DNA of 64,000 bases, taken from Olivibacter jilunii (GTDB lineage Bacteria > Bacteroidota > Bacteroidia > Sphingobacteriales > Sphingobacteriaceae). The translations under genes and the position numbers were made by a program. This document shows positions 54,255 through 64,000 of the stretch, piece by piece. Within the stretch, counting starts at the first letter, position 1, and every line of letters begins with the position of its first letter. The notes beneath the pieces were generated by a model that had not been told where the DNA came from, did no database searches, and saw only the letters and a list, made by a program, of their open reading frames with translations. Location of the stretch: positions 1,116,001-1,180,000 of the forward strand of contig NZ_LR027849.1 in assembly GCF_900607235.1 (NCBI RefSeq), in the 5' to 3' direction.

Positions 54255-57200
54255 CCTATGATATAATTGTTGTACTTAATTGTTTTAACTTTTATACTTT
54301 CAATAATCAGCTCATCCCCCTCAATTGCACCTACTTGATAAGTCTTTGGATTGCCAGCCAAGCCCTTCCCAATTGACTTCCCATAAGCCTCTTTTGCTAC
54401 CCAAAAGCGCGTAATCCACTCGTCCCGATCTTTTTTTCCTTTTAACAAAAGTCGTTCGTTGGCCGTCAGGGCGATTTCTTCAAAACCCACCCCTCTCGAC
54501 TTGATTTCTTCCATATCGATTCCAACAGGTTTACCGAGTCGTGCAATGGCTACGGCTTCATCATTTTTATGTGCTATTGAGATCTGAACATCTGCAGCTA
54601 AAGGCCCTTGTATAACGGGCTGTCCGGTAGCAAGTTTAGCAATACTAAATTCTATGGGGTAATAGGCAGTGTTCGTTTCTCTTAAGAGTAATGATCTTAT
54701 CGCATCTCTTAGGGCAACACGACTAACTAACCATTTCTTTCTCTTGTTAAGCGCTAAGCCGTTTAGGAAGTTACGATCCGCTAGTGGCAAGTAACGTTTT
54801 GCAATAAAATCCCACGAAATAACTTTTTGGTAAGCCTTGTGAAATTTGAATACCTCCGGATATATCTCCTCCGACAATAGGTTGAATTTAGGAGACATAG
54901 ACACTTGCCATAGGCGTTCGTCAAACTCCAACCGTATATTCTGCCATCCATTAATCACCGCCCAGACCTTTCCGTCTCTTTTAAGCAGAAAGTTGGCAGT
55001 AGCCGTTTCATCATTGATGTCCGTTAGCGAACACGTACATTCGAATTCGCCTGTCTGATCAGCGAAATCCTGATAAAATATAATTTCATCGATTTTGATA
55101 GGAAATGCAACTTTATTCACCTTTAAGGTTAATTGCAACCATAAGCCGAATAATTGCCCGGCATTATCTAGCAGTGAGCCTTTTCCTCCACTGCCAACGA
55201 TTATTCCCCTTATTCCCTTATCACCAATAGAATTGACAGCTTTTATACCTTGATAAGCTGGCCCATGGAACATGTGTCGATCATAAATGGTTACGGGATC
55301 AATTTGTATATCCAATAAATTACCCACCGTTAACAGTTGCAAAGAAGAGCTCTCCAATTTTTCAGCTAATACAACTTCCGCCTCGGCATACTTATCAATA
55401 CGGACGCTCCATATAGAGTCATTTTTCCTCTCACCAACTACTTTTTCCCTGAACGGCTTACTCACATTCATCCATTGGAAAACCCGGATCTGTTGTATTC
55501 TGCTCAACTTTCGTTGTCTTTCGTGATTAAAAGCAGCTTCACCTAGCAATTCCAAAATCATTGTCATCGGAATTACCGGATCCATATCTTCCGGACAATG
55601 CCAACCTGGCTTTTGTTTTACCAGTGCATGGTCTATAAGATAGGGATGCTGATCTAGCGAAATATTGAACGGTGTTTCAAAATGCCCGGGCACATGAGAT
55701 TCGGTTCCAAACCTATTAAAACACTGTGGTAGTGGATTCGAAAACTCCTTGTTTTCAATCAGTTCGATCAGATCCGAATACATACCCATCGCTTCCTCCA
55801 TATTGTCCATCACAGCCATCGCAAGTGGATGTTTTACCGTTCGTTGTGTTCTCACATAACCGGTATCTTTAGGTGGCTTTGTAAACGATGAATGGATCGG
55901 AAAATCCCACGTGCTTACAAGCGGTGAACCAAGATTTAACTTAACAGATGCATTCTTCTGTGATTTTGTTTGAAGACCTAAAAAATCTAAGTCGACTTCT
56001 TTACCGTCGACATACAATGAGGCAAGTATTCTTCGCAACTGAGATAATCCATCTCGATAGGGAGAAGTAGTAGATAAAGCATTATATGGATTTCCTTTAA
56101 GGGTATCATCAACAAAGCCTGTTATGCCGCCTGCTCCAATCTGGATAAAAACACGCACTTGTTCTTGATGGTATAATTTTTCAATAAGCTCCCTGAATCT
56201 AACCGGCTGTATTAAATGTTCAACATTAAGTTGCCTTATCGCCTCCACTGTATCAGGGTAAGGGGCCAGGTTTGTGGCAGACCAAACTGGAATCTTTACC
56301 CTTAAAAAATCTATTTCTTCGATGCCTTCTAATATTTGAGGCACTCTATCTTTAATAAAAGGACTATGGAAACCGGATTGAAATGGTAAAACCTGATGAA
56401 AAATTTGGTGTACCTTCAATTCCGTAATGAGCTGCTCAATTGCTTCGTACGTACCGCAGAGTATTACTTGCTGAGGGCAATTGTCATTTGCTAAATAGAG
56501 GGACGGAATTTTTTCTGAAATCCCCTTAATACGTTCATAACTACAACCAACTGCGATAAACCTGGCATAGCTTACTTCAAACAATTGAGGATCAAGCTTT
56601 GTTATTAAATGTTTGACAGAACTCGTTGTAACCAAACCTGCTGACATGGCCGCCAGCCACTCGCCCATGCTATGTCCTGCATTGATATCCGGTACAACCC
56701 CGAGTTTTTTCATCGCTAGATCAATCGTTCTACTATTTTGAAGTTGATTCAAGGCAGAAACAAAAACTTTTGTATCATGCATAGAATCTTCAAGTAGAAA
56801 CTCCTGCTCTATTTTAAAGTATTTGGAAACACTTTCGGTTTCGCCCGATGATAAGCCATCTAGACCGGGGAATAGAAAAGCAATTTTCTTCTCTCCGCGT
56901 AGTAGCGGCGCATTTGTATACCATATATCCTGTCTATTACGCCAGGGCTTATTTTTAGTCACGATATTGATCGCCTTTTTAATCCGGTCTACCGTTGGAT
57001 TAAAAACTGCTATGCGAAAATCACCATCGCCTATATCATTGCTGCCACTTTCTAGCGCTAATATTAATTCATCCACACTTTTTCGTGCCAATACTCGCAC
57101 TTCATCCTCTGCTACTCGCTTGGCCTGATGTACCGTATTTTTTACTGTAAAAGCTTCCAATACAACATGCGCATTGATGCCGCCAAAACCGAAGGCATTT

Positions 57201-58525
57201 ACACCGGCCCTTAGCGGTAAACCGCTGCTAGACCAGTTTATCGGTTCATTTACCGGTTCAAATCGAGTTTCGGCCAAAACCTCAATAGGTGAATCGCAGT
57301 GCAAGGTAGGGGGAAGCGTGTCATTATACAGTGCTAGAGCCGTTTTTATTACACCGGCAATGCCAGCCGCGGGCATCGCATGTCCAATCATGGATTTTAC
57401 ACTCCCGATTTTTGCTTTATTCCCTTTGCTAGCCGAACCAAACACCAATTTAAGCGTTTCCAGTTCAGTACGATCGCCAATAACCGTGGCGGTACCATGG
57501 GCCTCTAAGTAACCGATATCGTTAACAGACAAACCAGCTTGTTGCCATGCCTGTTCGATTGCCCTCGCTTGTCCTTTGGTGGAGGGACTCATGACACTCG
57601 TTCCCGAACCATCGCTGCTTATACCGACACCTTTTATGACACAATAAATCCGATCACCGTCTAATAATGCTTTATCGAGCGTTTTCAAGACTACGAAACC
57701 ACAACCTTCACCAATTATTAATCCGTCGGCGTCCTTATCAAACGGCCTACTTTGCTGCCGTTTGGAAAGCGCTCCCAATTGATGGAAAATACTCCAAAAT
57801 GTGGCGTTTTGGCCGACATGAACACCTCCGGCAATGACCATATCCGATCGATCGTTTACTAATTCGTTCACGGCATGGTCTATAGCCAATAACGAACTTG
57901 CGCAGGCAGCGTCAACGGTATAAGCGGCTCCTCCTAGGTTAAAACGATTAGCCACTAATGAAGCAATCAGGTTAGGTATGAGGCCCATCGCAGTATCCGG
58001 AGTGAAGCGCCCTTTTTTCTTCTGGAACTCCTTTTTTATCCGCTTGATCTCCTCCTCTTTTAAATCTGGCATTAAGTGCCGTATAACATTCACCAGCTGC
58101 TCTGCTACATGTACAACTTCGACCGCTCGCGTCGCCCCAGGCCCCACGTAATTGCCTTTTCCTATGATAATAGAAGTTCTATCAAGTTTGTATTTGTTCT
58201 TCCAAACACCGGCATCTTCCAAAGCGCTATGAACTAACTGAAGCGTGAGTAATTGGTCAGGTTCCATCCCTTCTACAGCAAGTGGAAGAATACCGAATGT
58301 AACGGGGTCAAAATGCGCATAATCATCAATAAAGCCACCACGCGAGCAATAGAATCGATCGTAGGATTCATCATCGGGAATAAAATACCGCTCGTTAATT
58401 CTACTTGACGGTATGGGTCCCGTAGCATCAACTTTCTTTAAAATGTTATTCCAATACGAATTGATATCGGGAGCTCCCGGAAATACAGCAGACATCCCGA
58501 TAATTGCAATATCTTTTTTATTCAT
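54242..58525 (-). CDS. Type I synthase subunit KS-AT-DH-PPTase
   Basis: A 1427-residue multifunctional protein. KS spans residues 5 to about 460 with an intact triad (VDAACASS C208, EAHGTAT H343, GHAMPAAG H382). AT spans about 545-830 with GHSMGEW (nucleophile Ser619) and FHSPF (His720). A double-hotdog DH spans about 950-1210 with HPYLIDHALV and Asp1120 (LLDNAGQ). A Sfp-type phosphopantetheinyl transferase spans about 1260-1427 with SIAHK, VGIDMEE and FWVAKEAYGKSIGKG. It starts after the partner synthase with an 11-bp gap and overlaps the ACP gene. The pattern is like PUFA or heterocyst-glycolipid synthases. The product is unknown. Confidence 0.92.
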   Translation of the reverse strand: MNKKDIAIIGMSAVFPGAPDINSYWNNILKKVDATGPIPSSRINERYFIPDDESYDRFYCSRGGFIDDYAHFDPVTFGILPLAVEGMEPDQLLTLQLVHSALEDAGVWKNKYKLDRTSIIIGKGNYVGPGATRAVEVVHVAEQLVNVIRHLMPDLKEEEIKRIKKEFQKKKGRFTPDTAMGLIPNLIASLVANRFNLGGAAYTVDAACASSLLAIDHAVNELVNDRSDMVIAGGVHVGQNATFWSIFHQLGALSKRQQSRPFDKDADGLIIGEGCGFVVLKTLDKALLDGDRIYCVIKGVGISSDGSGTSVMSPSTKGQARAIEQAWQQAGLSVNDIGYLEAHGTATVIGDRTELETLKLVFGSASKGNKAKIGSVKSMIGHAMPAAGIAGVIKTALALYNDTLPPTLHCDSPIEVLAETRFEPVNEPINWSSSGLPLRAGVNAFGFGGINAHVVLEAFTVKNTVHQAKRVAEDEVRVLARKSVDELILALESGSNDIGDGDFRIAVFNPTVDRIKKAINIVTKNKPWRNRQDIWYTNAPLLRGEKKIAFLFPGLDGLSSGETESVSKYFKIEQEFLLEDSMHDTKVFVSALNQLQNSRTIDLAMKKLGVVPDINAGHSMGEWLAAMSAGLVTTSSVKHLITKLDPQLFEVSYARFIAVGCSYERIKGISEKIPSLYLANDNCPQQVILCGTYEAIEQLITELKVHQIFHQVLPFQSGFHSPFIKDRVPQILEGIEEIDFLRVKIPVWSATNLAPYPDTVEAIRQLNVEHLIQPVRFRELIEKLYHQEQVRVFIQIGAGGITGFVDDTLKGNPYNALSTTSPYRDGLSQLRRILASLYVDGKEVDLDFLGLQTKSQKNASVKLNLGSPLVSTWDFPIHSSFTKPPKDTGYVRTQRTVKHPLAMAVMDNMEEAMGMYSDLIELIENKEFSNPLPQCFNRFGTESHVPGHFETPFNISLDQHPYLIDHALVKQKPGWHCPEDMDPVIPMTMILELLGEAAFNHERQRKLSRIQQIRVFQWMNVSKPFREKVVGERKNDSIWSVRIDKYAEAEVVLAEKLESSSLQLLTVGNLLDIQIDPVTIYDRHMFHGPAYQGIKAVNSIGDKGIRGIIVGSGGKGSLLDNAGQLFGLWLQLTLKVNKVAFPIKIDEIIFYQDFADQTGEFECTCSLTDINDETATANFLLKRDGKVWAVINGWQNIRLEFDERLWQVSMSPKFNLLSEEIYPEVFKFHKAYQKVISWDFIAKRYLPLADRNFLNGLALNKRKKWLVSRVALRDAIRSLLLRETNTAYYPIEFSIAKLATGQPVIQGPLAADVQISIAHKNDEAVAIARLGKPVGIDMEEIKSRGVGFEEIALTANERLLLKGKKDRDEWITRFWVAKEAYGKSIGKGLAGNPKTYQVGAIEGDELIIESIKVKTIKYNNYIIGWTL

Positions 58526-58535
58526 TTCTGCGTAA

Positions 58536-61500
58536 CTATGCCATAATTAAAACCCGACTCTCATTTCCATATTTTATTTCATTGGCAAATGTTTCTTTTC
58601 CTCTTTCCAAGGGAATTAGCGATATGCCCCGACGTTCGTATTCTTTCTCGAGACTGGAGGACACCATCCCGGCACCTTTCCATGGTCCCCAATTGATTGC
58701 CATTACTCGACCTTTCATTTTCTTTCGTAACACCTCTGCATAATGATCCAGCACACTGTTTGCCGCTGCATAATCTGTTTGGCCTCTATTTCCATAAACA
58801 GAAGCTATGCTGGAAAAGAACACAATAAATTGCGTATCGTTTCTCAATTGTTCAGCGAGTACGCGTAAGGGGGTCACTTTCGTACTAAAGACCCGTTCGA
58901 AGGAATCAGCCGTTTTATTTTCAAATAACTTATCTTCCAAAATACCTGCTCCATGAATTACGCCATCAATTCTGCCATATTTCTTATAGAGCTCCTGTAT
59001 CAGAAGCACTAGCGCATCTTCATCTCTTACGTCAACAGCATGATAACTCACATTTGCACCTTGTTCCCTAATAGCCTGCATGCTACTTAGGATTTGTTGT
59101 GTTTTATGCAACTGTATTGTCCTTTGTTCAATCTCTGCAGGTGACTTGGAATACCCTTGCTCAATTAGGCTCTTTCTGATTTCCTCTTTGCTTTGCATGA
59201 TAATCTGATTTGAGTCCACGTCACTCGGATATGAAGACCGGCCTACTAGCACATAATTACAAGGATACTCCTTCGCTAAATGTGTAGTTAACGCGGCGGT
59301 AATCCCTTGGGCACCCCCTAAAACAAGAACAACAGCATCCTTATCCATAACAAACGGACTTCTGTTTGCAGTCTGTAAAGGATCGTTCGTTTCTTTAACT
59401 GCATGTCTAAAATTATCTTTGTAATAGATAACTGATGGCTCATCCGTGCAAAGCATTTCATCAATCAATAAGTCAGGAATTTTATCTTCTTTTGTTTCAT
59501 TCATAAAATGAATGGTCCGACATTTTGCCTGATCATATTCTTTATCTAGACTTTTAATAAAACCCGTATATCCCTGATAACTTCGTAGAAATTTGGGATC
59601 TTCATTCTTATCAACATGAGCACCGTGATCAGATAACACATAAACCCACTTAACACGGTTCATATCCAACGATTTTACCATGCGGACGGCATCGATAATA
59701 TTTAATCGGTGATTAGATGCGACCATATCTAAAATCACCAGTCCGTCATAGCTTGCCAGGTCTTTTTCTTGTGGTACAATATCGACAATTGCGCCTCGTT
59801 CTTCCAGCTTCTCTTTAATCAGAAAACCGAGATTCCCATCGCGTGTAATGGCAACTTTTGCACCTTGCAAGGTATTAGGATAGTCCTGTTTTAATAAAGC
59901 ATGAACATCTGTCAATTCAAACTTGATCCGTTTCAATGTATCACTAAGTTCGTTATTTCCAAGTAAGGTGTCAACGAACGGCTTTTCTTTATCTGCAAGG
60001 CTTTTAGATTCACCGTTAGCTAATAGTTTGGCGGCTATCCAATCGATCAAATGATTTAAGGTTTTAAACGCAGATAGCTTTTCCATTTGCTCTTGGTTTT
60101 CCTCATCGCCAGGCATAATAGCCTCTAATTTAACTTTGAGTTCACCGATTATTTCGATTCTTTTGATGGAATCTATACTTAGATCAGCCTCCAAGTCGAG
60201 ATCAAGACCGAGCATTTCCGTTGGGTATCCTGTTTTCTCACTTACAATTCCTAGAATCATATCTTGGATATCACCTTTCTGAAGCGCAGGTTGTTGCCGG
60301 GTTATTTCCGTTGTTAAGGTTTCATTAACATCGTTTATAATGTTTGCGTCAAACCATCCAAGTAAACCATTAAGTGTTTTGATGGAAGCCAATTGTTCCA
60401 CCATTTCATCTTGGCTTTTATTTTTAAACTGAAAGTTACTTAACTGTATACGCAACTCGCCAATAATTTCGAGTCTCTTAATGGAATCAATACTCAAATC
60501 TGCTTCCAGATCCAGATCCATTCCTAGCATATCCTTTGGATAACCTGTTTTTTCGCTTACCACCTCCATCAGAATCGTAGACAAAGGCTTTGTCGTTTTT
60601 GGACCGGATGTTATTAGTTCGTTTTCATTAGCTTTCTTACCTACAGGATCCGGAGATTGTTCTCTCTTTTCAATGAGACTAGGCATTGATACCGGAACCG
60701 TATTAGGATTTGTATGGATATAATTGTTCGTACTAGGCTGTCCTAGATAGGCGAGGAGGACATCCCGTTGTGCTTGAATTAGCATCTTCATACCTGCTAA
60801 ATATTCCAAGGTGAGCTGCTCAGCAGATCCTTGTACCGATAAAGTATCACTTTTTGTGTTGTTTTGCACGGTCAGTTCTTTAAAATTAATGATAGGCTTC
60901 GTTACAGGCAGTGCACTGTAAGCGGGTAGTTTGCCTTGAGCAGGCATCGCCATCTGACCATCCACGAGCCAGATTGAGGAACTTTTCTTGAGTTTCTCCG
61001 GGTTGTCCAGATCTAACCAAGTTGCTTGTCGATCTGCAAATAAAACATCTATCTGTACGGTTTTCCCTGTAGCTATATATTGCGCTAAAGCCACTAATAG
61101 TTGGAAAATACCGTGTTTTCCATTTTCCTCTGTATGTATAACAACCTCTTCCTTGCCTAAAATCGACTTTGTCAAACTTGTTAGCGTCTTACCTGGCCCA
61201 ACCTCAATAAAAATTCGGGCACCATTCGCGTACATTTCTTCTATTTGGTCTGAAAAAAGCACAGGATTGACAATATGAGAAGCCAAACGGTTCTTGATTT
61301 CGGTACTTTCCGTTGGATATAAAGCAGCACTTGTATTTGACCAAACAGGAATGCTAGGCTGTTTAAATGAAAAATCGTTCAACAAATCAGCGTAAAGAGA
61401 TTCCGCCTTTGCAATTAACGGACTATGAAAAGCACAGGCTACTTCCAGTTGCCGGTAGGAAACTTTTTGTTCCTTCAAGACCTGCATAAAGCTTTCCATC

Positions 61501-64000
61501 ACAGCGGATTCGCCTGCTAGAACCCATTGCTGTGGAGAATTATGATTGACGGCGTATATGTTCTTTCTCGAAGACAACAACTGATCGATCATCGCTTTAT
61601 CACCGTTTACGGCTACCATAATCCCCTTGTCGTCACCTGTCGAGGCCAAGATAGCTTCGGCTCTCCCTTTACTTAAAGCAACGAGATCCCCCTCATTGAA
61701 CACCCCTGCAAATGCGAGTGCCGGAAGCTCTCCGTAGCTATGGCCTGCCAGCATATCGGGGATGACGCCAAGATCACTCAAAAGGTTAGCAATCGCTATA
61801 TCTATTATTCCTAAAAGCGGTTGCGCCATACGCGTATCTTTAATGGCTTCCTTTTGCTTCTTTAAACTTTCTTCACTGAAAGCATTGCTAGGAAAAAGTA
61901 TTTTTTCGTATGCCGGGTAACGACTGAGAAGTGATCTCATCCGTGGAAAGTTCACCAATAGCTCTCTAGCCATGTGTATTCGCTGACTTCCTTGACCAGC
62001 AAACAGGAAGGCCGTTTTTCCCTTAACCTCCTTTGTTATGTATGTATCCTTCGCATGCGTACCGGACAATACCAAATCTATCTTGAATTGCAGATCTGCT
62101 ATGGAATCAGCGATTATAGATAATTGTACCGGAGCATTGCTATAGGTAGCAAGAGAGAACGCAATATCACGTAACTTTACCGAGTCGTTCAGATCAATTA
62201 ATCGTTTTGTTTTCTTGAGTAGGAGACTGGCCTCTTCGTAATCATTTCCTCTGAAAACAAAGAGCTCCGCGGGCCATTGCTTCGTAACAGAGAACGGTAT
62301 TTCCTTGTTATCTGCATGATTGGAAATAACGGCATGAAAGTTCGTGCCGCCGAAACCAAAAGCACTAACTCCGGCTACTCGTTGTGGATTGGACCATAAA
62401 CCAGCTTTGTCGGTAAATACAAACGGACTTGTTTTTTCGTTGTAAAAACCATTAGGTTCTTTTAAGTTAATAGTCGGCGGTTTAATTCCGTAATATACAC
62501 TCAACGCACTTTTAATCAGGCCTGCCATACCCGCCGCGCATTTTGTATGCCCAATTTGGGTTTTAACTGAACCAAGATGGCTTTGTTGCGGGATGGCTCC
62601 GCTCTTAACCATTGCCTGCGTTAATGCACTCAATTCAGTGCGATCTCCAACCACCGTGCCGGTACCATGTGCCTCGAAGAGTTCAACAGATGATATGGAT
62701 AAACCCGCCTGCGAATAGGCTCTTTCCAATGCCTTCGTTTGTCCGGCAAGTCGAGGTGCTGTTAACCCAAGACTCTTTCCATCGCTGGAGCCGCCTACAC
62801 CTTTAATTACGGCAAAAATTTGATCACCGTCCTGTTGCGCATCTTCCAATCTTTTCAGCACAACCATTGCCACACCTTCGCCTAAAGCGATGCCATCAGC
62901 CTCCGCATCAAAGGTTGCGCATCGACCTTTTTTCGAAAGAGCATGTGTACTGGCAAACATCAGATAATCATTGATACCATTATGTAAATCCGCCGCTCCG
63001 GCAATCACCATATCAGATTTGTTGAGGATGAGCTCTTGACATGCCAAGTCAATAGCCGCCAGCGAAGAAGCACATGCAGCATCCACTGTATAATTACGGC
63101 CACCAAGGTCTAATCGATTGGTAATTCGACCGGCAATTACATTTGCCAATACCCCCGGAAACGAGTCCTCAGTAAGTTTTGGTAAGGATTCATCAACTTC
63201 CTTCGGTATTTCGCCGAAAAATTGCGAGAAAAGTGCTCTGAAACTGTAATTATTGGCCAAGTCATTGCCACCTTCCGCACCTATGATAACCGATACATTC
63301 TCCTTATTAGCGTCCTTCGCGGCATAACCTGCATGTTCAAGTGCCCGCTTTGCAACAAGCAGACTCAACAGCTGTGTTGGATCAATAGCGGCCAACGACT
63401 GCGGGGGAATTCCAAATTCAAGCGGGTCAAATTCGATCTTCGGTATAAATCCACCCCATTTTGATGGAGATTTGCTGCCGTTGGTATCTAATGGATCATA
63501 ATAAATCTCTTTATTCCATCTTTCATCAGGCACCTCCGTAATACAATTTTTAGCATCTAGTATATTCCGCCAAAAAGCGTCAATATCCTGTGCTCCCGGA
63601 TAGATACATGCCATTCCAATAATAGCTATATCGATCGCATGATTGGTTGTTTCTGTTAAGGTAAAGGTCTCTGCATGTTCAATATGTTTATAATTGTTTT
63701 TGGCGACATCTTCGTGTAAATCAGCTATGGTTCTGATCTTATTGTTTAAAGCGGCTACCTGTCCGATCATGTACATACCCTTTTGATATTGCACATCCTC
63801 GTTCAGATATATCAGATTCTCAGATACCCGTTCGATTCCTTTGCTAGCGATGCGCAAACGCCCCACGTTTAACTGCTCCAATGATTCCCATATCTGCTTT
63901 TTATCGACACCATCCTTTTCAAGTCTCCGCTTTTCTTCTTCGAAGTAGGAGGTAAAAGGCGATTGCAAACATCTGGTTTCATGGCCGGGAGCAGTTTCTA
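58536..64000 (-). CDS. Type I PUFA/PKS-like synthase subunit, (ER?)-KS-AT-ACP-ACP-KR, partial at right edge
   Basis: At least 1810 residues are read from a TTG at 63968, but the frame stays open to the window edge, so the true start is outside. Residues 1-100 (NVGRLRIASKG, GMYMIGQVAALNN) look like the C-terminal tail of a PfaD-like FMN enoyl reductase. KS spans 113-545 (C299, H434, H474), AT 652-975 (GHSYGE Ser744, FHSP His848) and two PfaA-type ACPs follow (DSIKR; Ser1162 and Ser1267). KR runs from about 1345 to the end (GGAQGITAAL, SSIASVYG and QTDYAAAN). It heads a leftward operon with the KS-AT-DH-PPTase protein and the ACP. Confidence 0.92.
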   Translation of the reverse strand, partial: ETAPGHETRCLQSPFTSYFEEEKRRLEKDGVDKKQIWESLEQLNVGRLRIASKGIERVSENLIYLNEDVQYQKGMYMIGQVAALNNKIRTIADLHEDVAKNNYKHIEHAETFTLTETTNHAIDIAIIGMACIYPGAQDIDAFWRNILDAKNCITEVPDERWNKEIYYDPLDTNGSKSPSKWGGFIPKIEFDPLEFGIPPQSLAAIDPTQLLSLLVAKRALEHAGYAAKDANKENVSVIIGAEGGNDLANNYSFRALFSQFFGEIPKEVDESLPKLTEDSFPGVLANVIAGRITNRLDLGGRNYTVDAACASSLAAIDLACQELILNKSDMVIAGAADLHNGINDYLMFASTHALSKKGRCATFDAEADGIALGEGVAMVVLKRLEDAQQDGDQIFAVIKGVGGSSDGKSLGLTAPRLAGQTKALERAYSQAGLSISSVELFEAHGTGTVVGDRTELSALTQAMVKSGAIPQQSHLGSVKTQIGHTKCAAGMAGLIKSALSVYYGIKPPTINLKEPNGFYNEKTSPFVFTDKAGLWSNPQRVAGVSAFGFGGTNFHAVISNHADNKEIPFSVTKQWPAELFVFRGNDYEEASLLLKKTKRLIDLNDSVKLRDIAFSLATYSNAPVQLSIIADSIADLQFKIDLVLSGTHAKDTYITKEVKGKTAFLFAGQGSQRIHMARELLVNFPRMRSLLSRYPAYEKILFPSNAFSEESLKKQKEAIKDTRMAQPLLGIIDIAIANLLSDLGVIPDMLAGHSYGELPALAFAGVFNEGDLVALSKGRAEAILASTGDDKGIMVAVNGDKAMIDQLLSSRKNIYAVNHNSPQQWVLAGESAVMESFMQVLKEQKVSYRQLEVACAFHSPLIAKAESLYADLLNDFSFKQPSIPVWSNTSAALYPTESTEIKNRLASHIVNPVLFSDQIEEMYANGARIFIEVGPGKTLTSLTKSILGKEEVVIHTEENGKHGIFQLLVALAQYIATGKTVQIDVLFADRQATWLDLDNPEKLKKSSSIWLVDGQMAMPAQGKLPAYSALPVTKPIINFKELTVQNNTKSDTLSVQGSAEQLTLEYLAGMKMLIQAQRDVLLAYLGQPSTNNYIHTNPNTVPVSMPSLIEKREQSPDPVGKKANENELITSGPKTTKPLSTILMEVVSEKTGYPKDMLGMDLDLEADLSIDSIKRLEIIGELRIQLSNFQFKNKSQDEMVEQLASIKTLNGLLGWFDANIINDVNETLTTEITRQQPALQKGDIQDMILGIVSEKTGYPTEMLGLDLDLEADLSIDSIKRIEIIGELKVKLEAIMPGDEENQEQMEKLSAFKTLNHLIDWIAAKLLANGESKSLADKEKPFVDTLLGNNELSDTLKRIKFELTDVHALLKQDYPNTLQGAKVAITRDGNLGFLIKEKLEERGAIVDIVPQEKDLASYDGLVILDMVASNHRLNIIDAVRMVKSLDMNRVKWVYVLSDHGAHVDKNEDPKFLRSYQGYTGFIKSLDKEYDQAKCRTIHFMNETKEDKIPDLLIDEMLCTDEPSVIYYKDNFRHAVKETNDPLQTANRSPFVMDKDAVVLVLGGAQGITAALTTHLAKEYPCNYVLVGRSSYPSDVDSNQIIMQSKEEIRKSLIEQGYSKSPAEIEQRTIQLHKTQQILSSMQAIREQGANVSYHAVDVRDEDALVLLIQELYKKYGRIDGVIHGAGILEDKLFENKTADSFERVFSTKVTPLRVLAEQLRNDTQFIVFFSSIASVYGNRGQTDYAAANSVLDHYAEVLRKKMKGRVMAINWGPWKGAGMVSSSLEKEYERRGISLIPLERGKETFANEIKYGNESRVLIMA

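Noticed and set aside
57174-57512. A 112-codon plus-strand frame inside the KS-AT-DH-PPTase gene
   Set aside because: It is antisense to the conserved KS region and carries no independent features.
1-64000. CRISPR arrays, insertion sequences, phage or plasmid genes
   Set aside because: No evenly spaced repeats with unique spacers, no transposase, integrase or replication protein motifs were seen. The only periodic array is the 21-bp repeat at 48599-49117, which has no spacers.

Overview
The window looks like a chromosomal segment of a Bacteroidota bacterium, most likely of the Sphingobacteriaceae type (Olivibacter, Pedobacter and Sphingobacterium are the relatives I would expect). The reasons are the TonB receptors with carboxypeptidase-like N-termini, a DUF4249 lipoprotein, HmuY haemophore-like lipoproteins, a fused MoaC-MogA protein, Bacteroidota-style -7 boxes (TAnnTTTG) and weak Shine-Dalgarno sites. 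No rRNA, tRNA, CRISPR array, intact insertion sequence or phage gene was seen. The species is an inference.

Layout. (1) 2-9645: a rightward molybdenum-cofactor operon (cysteine desulfurase, XdhC, MocA-like, MoaA, MoeA, TSUP permease, MoaD, MoeB-rhodanese, MoaC-MogA). It follows the end of a gene that I think belongs to nitrate/nitrite assimilation. MoaE is not in the window. (2) 9651-26935: mixed housekeeping and stress genes. They include an AI-2E-type permease, PncC, a DUF1264 lipoprotein, a DUF892 ferritin-like protein, hydrolase and SDR enzymes, an MFS transporter, an orphan four-PAS histidine kinase, a TonB receptor/DUF4249 pair, DUF4202 and YccF proteins and several small proteins of unknown role. 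(3) 27110-33499: a tight operon of an alpha/beta hydrolase, two GT1 glycosyltransferases, two condensation-fold acyltransferases and a membrane protein. It probably makes an acylated glycoside or glycolipid of unknown identity. (4) 33591-36175: an APC permease, a methyltransferase with a signal peptide and a lipoprotein. (5) 36328-49856: a haem acquisition island. It holds a PchR-like AraC regulator, the hmuTUV ABC transporter (leftward), a TonB haem receptor, two HmuY proteins plus a third HmuY-like protein, two DUF5018/IPT-like lipoproteins, an S41 protease lipoprotein and a haem oxygenase. A TTATTTAGAA motif recurs in front of the regulator and in the hmuT/receptor divergent region. Between the protease and the haem oxygenase lies a decayed 21-bp/heptapeptide repeat array. 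(6) 49943-64000: a lipid-modification block. A desaturase strikingly like eukaryotic sphingolipid delta-4 desaturase, a DHA2-type MFS exporter and a cyclopropane-fatty-acid synthase lie next to a leftward type I PKS/PUFA-synthase-like operon: (ER?)-KS-AT-ACP-ACP-KR, KS-AT-DH-PPTase, and a free ACP. The first synthase runs off the right edge.

How the parts fit. Region 1 makes and sulfurates Mo cofactor for enzymes encoded outside the window. Region 5 captures haem at the surface, moves it to the cytoplasm and opens the ring for iron. Regions 3 and 6 are the best candidates for an undescribed pathway. Region 6 carries almost every activity of an iterative fatty acid/polyketide synthase, including its own phosphopantetheinyl transferase, next to two lipid-editing enzymes. 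Region 3 could glycosylate and acylate a lipid or polyketide. A link between regions 3 and 6 is speculation.
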